Assembly (NCBI GenBank): GCA_025927495.1 | Contig: JAICLH010000005.1 | Coordinates: 1 to 41,419, forward strand | Direction: 5' to 3' | Length of the DNA: 41,419 nt | DNA from: Gemmatimonadaceae bacterium | GTDB taxonomy: Bacteria > Gemmatimonadota > Gemmatimonadetes > Gemmatimonadales > Gemmatimonadaceae | Part shown: positions 34,964 through 41,419 of the stretch, one piece after another | How positions within the stretch are numbered: the first letter of the stretch is position 1 | How the letters are laid out: each line of letters opens with the position of its first letter | Notes under the pieces: generated by a model | Databases searched by the model: none | The model's input: only the letters and a program-made list of their open reading frames with translations | Told to the model about the DNA's origin: nothing | Program-made: the position numbers and the translations under genes

Positions 34964-35917
34964 TCACTTCTGCGTGGACAACCGCGCCTCGTACGCGTCG
35001 ATCACGGCCTTCGCCGCTTCGGCCGGATCGTCCGTCAGCAGCATCAGCTCCAGGTCGCCGGGCGAAATCTTTTGTTCTTGCAAGACGCGCGCGTGCAACC
35101 ACCGGATCAGTCCCGCCCAGTAGTGCCGGCCGAACATCACGACCGGGAAATGATAGATCTTGCCCGTCTGAATGAGCGTCAGTGCCTCGAACAACTCGTC
35201 TAACGTGCCGAAGCCGCCCGGAAAAATGATGAAGGCGGACGAATACTTGATGAACATCGTCTTCCGCACGAAGAAGTAACGGAAGTTGATCAGCGTGTCG
35301 ACGTATGGATTTGCGCCCTGCTCGAACGGCAGCTCGATGTTGCACCCGATCGACGGCCCGCCACCCAAACGTGCGCCTTTATTCCCGGCTTCCATGATAC
35401 CGGGTCCGGCGCCGGTCATGATCGTGAAACCCGCTTCGGACAGCAGCCGCGAGGTTTCCAGCGCTGCCGCATATTGCGGGTCATCCGGACCAACGCGCGC
35501 CGAACCAAACACCGTGACGGCCTTCTCCACGGTCGCGAGCGTGTCGAAGCCTTCGATGAACTCGGACATGATGCGCAGCAATCGCCAGGGATCGGTGCGC
35601 GTGAAATCGCCCGATGGCTGACGCGATCCGCTCGCGCGCAGCAGCTTCTCATCTTCGGTGATGAGCGGCGGGACGTAGTCGCGTATGGACTGGTCGATCG
35701 GTCGCTCGTCGACGATCTTGACCGCGCCCGCGTGCCTGCCACGCTCTACCTGTGACGGCGGGACCCGGCCCGCCTTGAGGTGACCTTCTTCCGTCCGCTC
35801 CCGCAGCCCTTCACGCGCTCCTTGTTCGGCCTCGGCCCTCTGCCGTACACCGGCTTTCTTTCCCGATGCCGTCACCACGGCATTGCGCTTCTTTCGAGGT
35901 TTGGATCGTGAGGCCAT
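34964..35917 (-). CDS. LOG-family (TIGR00730) Rossmann-fold protein
   Basis: A 317-residue protein. A basic N-terminal extension of about 125 residues precedes the LOG domain: VFGSARVGPDD, MTGAGPGIMEAGN, FVRKTMFIKYSSAF and FPGGFGTLDELFEAL. PGG-x-GT-x3-E is the family motif, which binds nucleoside monophosphate and releases the base, as in cytokinin-activating enzymes. The bacterial role is usually nucleotide turnover; old lysine decarboxylase labels are wrong. The ATG at 35917 precedes MASRSKPRKKR. It lies 48 bases upstream of the DHS-like gene, same strand. Confidence 0.88.
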   Translation of the reverse strand: MASRSKPRKKRNAVVTASGKKAGVRQRAEAEQGAREGLRERTEEGHLKAGRVPPSQVERGRHAGAVKIVDERPIDQSIRDYVPPLITEDEKLLRASGSRQPSGDFTRTDPWRLLRIMSEFIEGFDTLATVEKAVTVFGSARVGPDDPQYAAALETSRLLSEAGFTIMTGAGPGIMEAGNKGARLGGGPSIGCNIELPFEQGANPYVDTLINFRYFFVRKTMFIKYSSAFIIFPGGFGTLDELFEALTLIQTGKIYHFPVVMFGRHYWAGLIRWLHARVLQEQKISPGDLELMLLTDDPAEAAKAVIDAYEARLSTQK

Positions 35918-35972
35918 GTGTGAGCGGAAAGAGAGAGTCAAAGCTAGTCCGCGGTTTCGCGCGTCGGGAGGG

Positions 35973-37415
35973 ATGTGCGACGCTCCCACTCACTCGGTAC
36001 TCGACGGCTCCCGATTGCCGCTCGTATTGATTCTGCTCGACGGTGCTCGCGCCGATGTCTTCGACGCGCCGTTCGCCCGCGGCGAGCTCGGCCATCTCGC
36101 GCAGCTCCGGTCCGAAGGCGGTCTGCACACCATCACGACCGTGTTCCCATCCGTCACCGGACCCGCGTACGCGCCATTCCTCACTGGACGCTACCCTGGC
36201 CCGGCGGGGCTTCCCGGTCTCCGCTGGTACGACCGCGCGCACACGCGATGCCGTCTGCCGCCGCACTGCCGCAGCTACCTCGGCGCCGAGATGCGACACA
36301 TGGACCGCGATCTCGACCGCGATGCGCGCACCGTGTTCGAGCTCGCGCCGTCGCGCTTCACCGCGATGAGCATGATTGCGCGCGGCGCGCGCGGACGATC
36401 GCAGATGGGACGCAATCCTCGACTCCTCTGGCATCTGGCGCGCACACACTGGCGCGGCGACGCTCGCGCCTGGTTCGCGATCGACGACCTCGCGGTCCGC
36501 GCCGCGCGAGCGCGCATCGCCGAGCACGAGCCCGCGGTGAGCTTCGTGGCGCTGCTCGCGTTGGACAAATGCTCGCACGCTTCGGGACATGCGTCGCCCG
36601 ATGCGCAGCGCGCGGTGGTTGCGTTAGACGAGTGCGTCGGCGCCCTGCGGGCGGATCTCGAGCGTGCGGGAACCTGGGATCGCACGCACCTGTGGATCGC
36701 GAGCGATCACGGACACTCGCCGGTGTCGGCGCACGACGATCTGGCGGGCGCGATCCGCGACGCCGGCCATCGCGTGATCGCGCATCCGTGGGTCTTCACG
36801 CCGCGCGCCGACGTGGCGGTAATGGTGAGCGGCAACGCCATGGCGCACGTGTATCTCGATCCGGCCGAACGCGATCGGCGGTGGTGGCCCGCGCTGCGCG
36901 ATCGTTGGGCATCGTTCGCGGACAGACTCGTCGAGCGCGACGCGATCGATCTCGCCATCCTGCCGCACGGCGTGAATCGGGTGGAAGTTCGCGCGCGTTC
37001 ACGCGGGGCGGCGTTCATCGAGCGCCAACGAAATCGCCTGGCGTATCGCCCCGACACCGGCGATCCGCTCGGGCTCGGCGAGCTACCGCCGCTCGACGCC
37101 GTCGAGTGCCACGAGGCCGCGCTTCCGGGGTCGTACCCCGATGCGTTAGTCCAAATCGCGTCCCTTGCCGCCGCGCCGCGGTCCGGCGACATCATCGTAT
37201 CCGCCGCGCACGGCTGGGATCTGCGCGCACGTTACGAGCCGATCCCGCACGTGAGCACGCACGGCGCGCTGATCCGCGAGCACATGCTCGTGCCCCTGCT
37301 CACCAATCGTCCGTTAGGCAATCGGCCGCGCCGGACCGCGGATGTGATGCCGTCGGCCCTCCGCCTGTTGGGCATTCCGGCGCCGGGCATCCTGGACGGC
37401 CGCAGTTTCGTGTAA
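35973..37415 (+). CDS. Alkaline-phosphatase-superfamily phosphodiesterase/pyrophosphatase
   Basis: A 480-residue enzyme of the type I phosphodiesterase/nucleotide pyrophosphatase family. LVLILLDGARADVFD carries the first metal Asp, TTVFPSVTGPAYAPFLTG the nucleophile Thr/Ser region, IASDHGHSPVS the Asp-His pair, and HVSTHGALI the late His. No signal peptide is seen, so it may be cytoplasmic. The start is uncertain: an in-frame ATG at 35916 would overlap the LOG-gene start codon on the other strand. The ATG at 35973 begins nearer the conserved domain. The substrate is unknown. Confidence 0.82.
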   Translation: MCDAPTHSVLDGSRLPLVLILLDGARADVFDAPFARGELGHLAQLRSEGGLHTITTVFPSVTGPAYAPFLTGRYPGPAGLPGLRWYDRAHTRCRLPPHCRSYLGAEMRHMDRDLDRDARTVFELAPSRFTAMSMIARGARGRSQMGRNPRLLWHLARTHWRGDARAWFAIDDLAVRAARARIAEHEPAVSFVALLALDKCSHASGHASPDAQRAVVALDECVGALRADLERAGTWDRTHLWIASDHGHSPVSAHDDLAGAIRDAGHRVIAHPWVFTPRADVAVMVSGNAMAHVYLDPAERDRRWWPALRDRWASFADRLVERDAIDLAILPHGVNRVEVRARSRGAAFIERQRNRLAYRPDTGDPLGLGELPPLDAVECHEAALPGSYPDALVQIASLAAAPRSGDIIVSAAHGWDLRARYEPIPHVSTHGALIREHMLVPLLTNRPLGNRPRRTADVMPSALRLLGIPAPGILDGRSFV

Positions 37416-37417
37416 CG

Positions 37418-37672
37418 TCAGGCAGGAGGACGGCCGGACCGCCGCACCAGCGGCGGAATCGAGAGGAGCGCCCACGCGACCTCGAGCAGGATGAATCCCC
37501 ACCGACGATCGAGGATGGCGATCCATGCCAGCAGCGCCGAGCCGACGAAGTTGAGGAGATTGAACCATCGGTCTTCGCGGTGGAGCAGCCCGCGCTGCAG
37601 CGCGGCATATGCAATGAGGACCAGGACGGCCCCGCTCAGCGACACGACTTGATACGCCAGTTGAGAGAGCAC
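37418..37672 (-). CDS. Small CBU_0592-like membrane protein
   Basis: An 84-residue membrane protein with three hydrophobic segments (VVSLSGAVLVLIAYAALQRG, about 8-27; NFVGSALLAWIAIL, about 41-55; GFILLEVAWALLSIPPL, about 59-75). The pattern, with DRWFNLLNFVG in the middle, is like the CBU_0592 family of unknown function. The start is GTG at 37672 with GAGG upstream. It is convergent with the phosphodiesterase gene, with two bases between the stops. Confidence 0.7.
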   Translation of the reverse strand: MLSQLAYQVVSLSGAVLVLIAYAALQRGLLHREDRWFNLLNFVGSALLAWIAILDRRWGFILLEVAWALLSIPPLVRRSGRPPA

Positions 37673-37730
37673 GAGCTCCTCGTGAAATTGAAGGTGAGTT
37701 GCCGATCATACCCGGTCGCCGGAGAGGCCG

Positions 37731-38009
37731 CTGACGACAAACGATAGCCGGTCCACGACGCGCTCCTGGTCGCGCCTCGTCGTCACGCTGGCCGCGCGCG
37801 CCGTCGCACGGCCACCCGTCGCACTCGATCTTCTGCGCGTCGCGTGGCGGTTCAGGCGGCGCGAATGGTACACGCGCCCGCCGTTTCTGCCGATTCCATC
37901 GCGCGACTACGTCCTGTGGCGCATGTACACGGCGTACGGCGACTACGACGCCGTTCCACCGGCGGAGGATGTCATCCGATACGCGCGCTGGGTAGGGACG
38001 CCGCCGTGA
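37731..38009 (+). CDS. Small protein before queG, apparent CTG start
   Basis: A 92-residue frame found by reading upstream of queG; it has no in-frame ATG, GTG or TTG between the preceding stop (37695) and its conserved-looking part. The CTG at 37731 has GGAG six bases upstream and is the best start. Its second half reads RREWYTRPPFLPIPSRDYVL, then MYTAYGDYDAVPP and RYARWVG: aromatic- and Arg-rich and protein-like. Its TGA overlaps the queG GTG (GTGA), the coupling used throughout this window. Function is unknown. Confidence 0.55.
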   Translation: MTTNDSRSTTRSWSRLVVTLAARAVARPPVALDLLRVAWRFRRREWYTRPPFLPIPSRDYVLWRMYTAYGDYDAVPPAEDVIRYARWVGTPP

Positions 38010-39142
38010 CCACGGCGCACGCGCTGTCGCTCGAGCACCGGATCAAAGCGCAGGCATACGGCCTCGGTTTCGACCTCGCCGGCATTGCTCCGTTAGGCAT
38101 CGCGGATTCCGCCGAAGCATTCGACGACTGGGTCGCACGCGGCTACGCGGGCGACATGACGTACCTCGAGCGCCGCGCCGAGGTGCGGCGCGATTCGCGC
38201 CGGCCCGTCCCTGGCGCGACGTGCGCGGTGGTGGTCGGCCTCGACTACGGCGGACGCGAGCCGCCCGGCCCCGTCGCACGCTACGCCCGCGGCGACGACT
38301 ACCACGACGTGATGCTCGACAAGCTCCGCACACTGCACGCGTGGATCGCGTCGCAGGTCGGACGCGATGTGCCGGGCAAAGCCTACGTCGACACCGGCCC
38401 CGTGCTCGAGCGCGACCTCGCCCGCCGCGCCGGACTCGGATGGTTAGGCAAGAACACGATGTTGCTCAACCCCAAGATCGGCTCGTACGTCTTCCTCGGC
38501 TCGCTCTTTCTCGCGCTCGACCTCACACCCGACGCCCCCTTCGAGAACGACCACTGCGGCCGCTGCACACGCTGTCTCGACGCGTGCCCAACGCATGCGT
38601 TCGTCGCCCCACATGTGCTCGACGCGCGGCAGTGCATCTCGTACCTCACCATCGAGCTGCGGGGAGCAATTCCAGACGCTCTGCGCCCGCTGGTCGGCGA
38701 CCTCCTCTACGGATGCGACGTCTGCCAGGAAGTCTGTCCGTGGAACCAGAAGTTCGCTCGGCAGTTGCGCGAAGCAGCCTTCACACCACGCGAGATGCTC
38801 GTTGAGCGGAACGCAAGGGACTTAGCGCTCGCCGTGTTGGGCCTTTCGCGGGAGGAGTTCTCGACCGCGTTCGCCGGCTCACCAATGAAGCGCCCCAAAC
38901 TCCGAGGCCTCAAGCGCAATGCCGCCGCGGTGCTCGGCAACTCGGGCAACCAGACGGACGTGCCCGTACTCGCCGCCAGCTTGTCCGATCCCGAGCCTTT
39001 GGTGCGGAGTCATGCGGCTTGGGCGCTTGGACGCATCCGGTCGGCCTCCAGCTTGGCGGCGTTGCGAGACCGCTTGGCCCTCGAGGATGACGCCGAGGTC
39101 GCGGACGAACTGCGAGTCGCGATCGAAGCCTCGGTGACCTGA
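38006..39142 (+). CDS. queG: Epoxyqueuosine reductase QueG
   Basis: A 378-residue cobalamin- and iron-sulfur-dependent reductase that performs the last step of queuosine synthesis in tRNA. The N-terminal half binds cobalamin (YVDTGPVLERDLARRAGLGW, seen in part as GPVLERDLA). Two 4Fe-4S motifs are CGRCTRCLDACP and GCDVCQEVCPWN. The C-terminal HEAT-like region (SDPEPLVRSHAAWALGRI) is usual in QueG. The GTG at 38006 overlaps the upstream small gene. No other queuosine genes are in the window. Confidence 0.95.
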   Translation: MTTAHALSLEHRIKAQAYGLGFDLAGIAPLGIADSAEAFDDWVARGYAGDMTYLERRAEVRRDSRRPVPGATCAVVVGLDYGGREPPGPVARYARGDDYHDVMLDKLRTLHAWIASQVGRDVPGKAYVDTGPVLERDLARRAGLGWLGKNTMLLNPKIGSYVFLGSLFLALDLTPDAPFENDHCGRCTRCLDACPTHAFVAPHVLDARQCISYLTIELRGAIPDALRPLVGDLLYGCDVCQEVCPWNQKFARQLREAAFTPREMLVERNARDLALAVLGLSREEFSTAFAGSPMKRPKLRGLKRNAAAVLGNSGNQTDVPVLAASLSDPEPLVRSHAAWALGRIRSASSLAALRDRLALEDDAEVADELRVAIEASVT

Positions 39143-39189
39143 CCGGTCGCGAGCTCGAGCGCGAGGGCGCTTTCAGAATAGTACGGCGT

Positions 39190-39795
39190 TCAATGCTGGA
39201 GCTCAGGGAGGCGACGTCCAAGGAACTCCTCCACCGGCTGCGTCCCCATCGACATGTGCCCCATGAGGTTGACCGCTTGGGCGTTCTTGAGCGCCGCGTC
39301 GGCGGGCACGCCGCGGTCGGCAATGAGATAGGCCGCCCACAAATGGCTCGCCCGCCATGCGATCGTGCAATGGAGCAGGAGTTTCCCCTTCGTGTGTGCC
39401 ATCGCGTCGGCGAACTTCTTCACGGTCTCCGGTGAAAACGGATACTCGGCGTTTCCGCGCACCGGAAGGTAGACGTATTCCATCCCGAGCTGCTTGACCA
39501 GCGCCGCTTCGTCGAACCCCACACGCTTCATTTCTTCCGGTGTGCGGAGGTTCACGACGGTGGTGACGCCCTTGTCATGCAGCTCTCGGAGTCCGAGCTC
39601 AGTGGGCTGTCCGGCGAGGTAGATGTCGTCGCCCACTCGCGAGAACGCCGCCTCGAAGCGACCGGTCGTGTCGAGTGACACGGGAGCGGGAACGACCGAG
39701 AGCTGGCCCGGTGCGATGAGCCGCTGCGCGTATGCGGGAGTGGATCCGCCCGCAGCCACGGCCAGGAAAACGGCGAGGATCGACGATCTGCGCAT
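39190..39795 (-). CDS. Exported DUF442-type dual-specificity phosphatase
   Basis: A 201-residue protein with a signal peptide (SSILAVFLAVAAGG, then AYAQ). The phosphatase-like core has IYLAGQPTELGLRELHDKGV, VVNLRTPEEM and the active-site loop HCTIAWRAS, a Cys-x5-Arg nucleophile loop. Secreted members of this group have unclear substrates. The ATG at 39795 has AGGAG seven bases upstream, better than the Met codons at 39813 and 39858. It is convergent with queG, with a 47-base gap and no clear terminator. The 238-base gap on its other side holds nothing I can identify. Confidence 0.82.
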   Translation of the reverse strand: MRRSSILAVFLAVAAGGSTPAYAQRLIAPGQLSVVPAPVSLDTTGRFEAAFSRVGDDIYLAGQPTELGLRELHDKGVTTVVNLRTPEEMKRVGFDEAALVKQLGMEYVYLPVRGNAEYPFSPETVKKFADAMAHTKGKLLLHCTIAWRASHLWAAYLIADRGVPADAALKNAQAVNLMGHMSMGTQPVEEFLGRRLPELQH

Positions 39796-40033
39796 CGGGC
39801 TCTCCTGCGTCATTGCGACGCGGTGACGATGCGTTTCATCGTATGCAGCGCGGCTCACGTCAGCCAGGACGAATATCCGACGTTTTCGGACTTCATACCT
39901 TCTTCGGACCTCATCAGCTCGTTCCGCGTTCGGTTCCGTATGGAAGTCGTCGGAGTTGATTGGCGACGCCGGCTCTGATGTCGTCTGGCGACCAGCGCCA
40001 AAAGCGGTACCTTATGCCCAGCGAGGCCACCCA

Positions 40034-41419
40034 ATGGCGCAAGCTCGGAAAGCTCCCCGCCCCCCCGAAGGCAACACGGCTGGCCTTGCTCGGCGCCAGT
40101 CCGCATTGCTGAGACTGAGCGCATCCATCGCCTCCGCGCAGACCGAAGCGGAAGTGTGTCGCGCGGTCGTCGATGGCCTTCACGACGAAGCCATCGGCTA
40201 CGACTTCATCGGCGTGTTTCTGCTCGACGCCGCTACCGACGAGCGTGTGTTAGGCGCGTCCGTCGGCTGGGACGACATTCCGCACGGCATGCGGATTCCC
40301 CGCGGCCAGGGCCTGAGCGCGAGGCCCTTGCTCGATGGTGCGGTGCACTATACACCGGACGTGACGCTCGAGTCCGAGTACGTCGCGGGACTGGGGAGCG
40401 GTTCCGAAATCGATGTGCCGCTGCGCGCCGGGGGCGACGTCCTCGGCGTGCTCGTCGTCGAGAGTCGCGACCCGGATGCGTTCGGGCCTGTCGACCGCGA
40501 GATCCTCACAGCGTCGGCGCAGCACGCGGGGATCGCGCTCGCGCGCATCCGTTTGATCGATGAGCAGCGACGTCTCGCCGCCGCCGAGCGACGTCGTGCC
40601 GACGAGCGCCAGGCGCTCCTCGACAACATCACCGATCTCTCGGGCAGTCTCGAGCTGTCGCGCTTGCTCGATGCCGTGCTCACGCGCGCCGTCACACTGC
40701 TTGGAGCGGCGGGCGGCGAGCTGGCCACATACGATGATCAGACCGGCGAACTGGTGGTCGCGGCGAATCACAACATGACGGAGGATTCCCGCGGCACGCA
40801 CCTCAAGGTCAACGAAGGTGCAATGGGGCTCGTCGTGACGACCGGCGAGCAGATGATGATTCCCGACTATCAAACGTGGTCGGGGCGTTCGCCGCAGTAC
40901 GCGCGCATCGACGCGCGCGCGGTCGTCGTCTCGCCGCTGCTCATGGGACGTCGCGCCGTCGGCGCGATCAACGTATGGCACGAGGACCCGTCCCTCACGT
41001 TCGCCGAGGCCGATTGCCGCTTGCTCTCCTTGTTCGGCCAGCAGGCCGCGATCGCGCTCGAAAACGCGCGCTTGTTCGCCGCCGCCCAACGGGAGCGCGA
41101 GTACTTCGAGGTGCTGGTGCGCAACTGTCCGGTCGCCATCGTCGTGCTCGACGTCAATCACCACGTGCTCTCGTGCAATCCGGCGTTCGAGCAGATGTAC
41201 GGCTATGCCCAACGGGAAGTCGTGGGCGCAAACCTCGATGATCTCATCACGACGGCGGAGACGCGCAGCCAGGCGGTGTCGTATACGGTGCAAGCGGCGC
41301 AGTCGCGCACCGTGCAGGGCATCGGCCAGCGGCGACGGAAAGACGGCACCATGGTGGACGTCGAAGTGCTCGCCGTTCCGGTGATCGTCGACGGCGTTCG
41401 CACGGGCATGATGGGGTTG
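40034..41419 (+). CDS. GAF-GAF-PAS signalling protein, cut by the window edge
   Basis: At least 462 residues, open to the right edge; no stop is reached. The ATG at 40034 has GAGG eight bases upstream. A first GAF domain lies at about 35-175 (GYDFIGVFLLDA, DVLGVLVVESRDP, HAGIALARIRL). A coiled linker follows, then a second GAF at about 200-350 (GAAGGELATYDD, GAINVWHEDPS, QQAAIALENARLF). A PAS domain starts near 360 (VAIVVLDVNHHVLSCNPAFEQMYGY, in part NPAFEQMYGY). The missing part is probably a histidine kinase or GGDEF output, which cannot be known from this window. Confidence 0.85.
   Translation, partial: MAQARKAPRPPEGNTAGLARRQSALLRLSASIASAQTEAEVCRAVVDGLHDEAIGYDFIGVFLLDAATDERVLGASVGWDDIPHGMRIPRGQGLSARPLLDGAVHYTPDVTLESEYVAGLGSGSEIDVPLRAGGDVLGVLVVESRDPDAFGPVDREILTASAQHAGIALARIRLIDEQRRLAAAERRRADERQALLDNITDLSGSLELSRLLDAVLTRAVTLLGAAGGELATYDDQTGELVVAANHNMTEDSRGTHLKVNEGAMGLVVTTGEQMMIPDYQTWSGRSPQYARIDARAVVVSPLLMGRRAVGAINVWHEDPSLTFAEADCRLLSLFGQQAAIALENARLFAAAQREREYFEVLVRNCPVAIVVLDVNHHVLSCNPAFEQMYGYAQREVVGANLDDLITTAETRSQAVSYTVQAAQSRTVQGIGQRRRKDGTMVDVEVLAVPVIVDGVRTGMMGL

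Noticed and set aside
40250-41293. Minus-strand 347-codon frame at the right end
   Set aside because: The plus strand encodes a GAF-GAF-PAS protein over the same bases; the minus frame lacks a domain.

Overview
The window is high-GC bacterial DNA, about two thirds G+C by eye, with densely packed genes, many GTGA/ATGA stop-start overlaps and frequent GTG starts. The gene set suggests a soil-type Gemmatimonadota or a close relative; this is an inference from style and content, since there is no rRNA gene to confirm it. I see no rRNA, tRNA, CRISPR array, insertion sequence or prophage.

Layout. (1) 1-2120: a DoxX-type membrane protein and a GT87-type glycosyltransferase on the minus strand, then csaA on plus. 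(2) 2153-4725: a sulfur operon (rhodanese, OsmC, cysteine synthase). Its leader encodes a short cysteine-rich peptide followed by a strong intrinsic terminator, which looks like a cysteine-responsive attenuator. (3) 4755-5622, minus: an ECF sigma factor with an RsrA-like zinc anti-sigma factor, plausibly a thiol-stress switch. (4) 5837-12703, plus: pqqA, a terminator, pqqBCD, two exported M16 peptidase-family proteins and a thiamine-diphosphate enzyme; pqqE is absent. (5) 12700-27257, minus: a Tat-exported M24 peptidase; a five-gene sigma / anti-sigma / three-HEAT-repeat-protein operon; a ClC channel with CBS domains; rsgA; a small conserved-looking protein; proline dehydrogenase; fadJ and fadI; a methyltransferase. 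(6) 27281-30479: glpD, greA and a metallo-beta-lactamase-fold hydrolase. (7) 30854-33661: a type IV minor-pilin operon (FimT/GspH, PilV, PilW and PilX-like). (8) 33689-41419: deoxyhypusine-synthase-like protein, LOG-family protein, alkaline-phosphatase-superfamily hydrolase, two small proteins, queG, an exported DUF442-type phosphatase and a GAF-GAF-PAS sensor cut by the window edge.

Two signals stand out. The first is the Cys leader/attenuator at 2153-2336. The second is a heptamer, GCCTAAC (complement GTTAGGC), which I counted by eye about 56 times in both orientations, in all reading frames and in gaps. It accounts for most of the TTA, CTA and CCT-AAC codons and for several stop codons. 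Its independence of frame points to selection or mutation acting on DNA: an uptake signal, a repair or segregation motif, or a methylation target. The HEAT-repeat sigma operon is a third candidate for an undescribed system.
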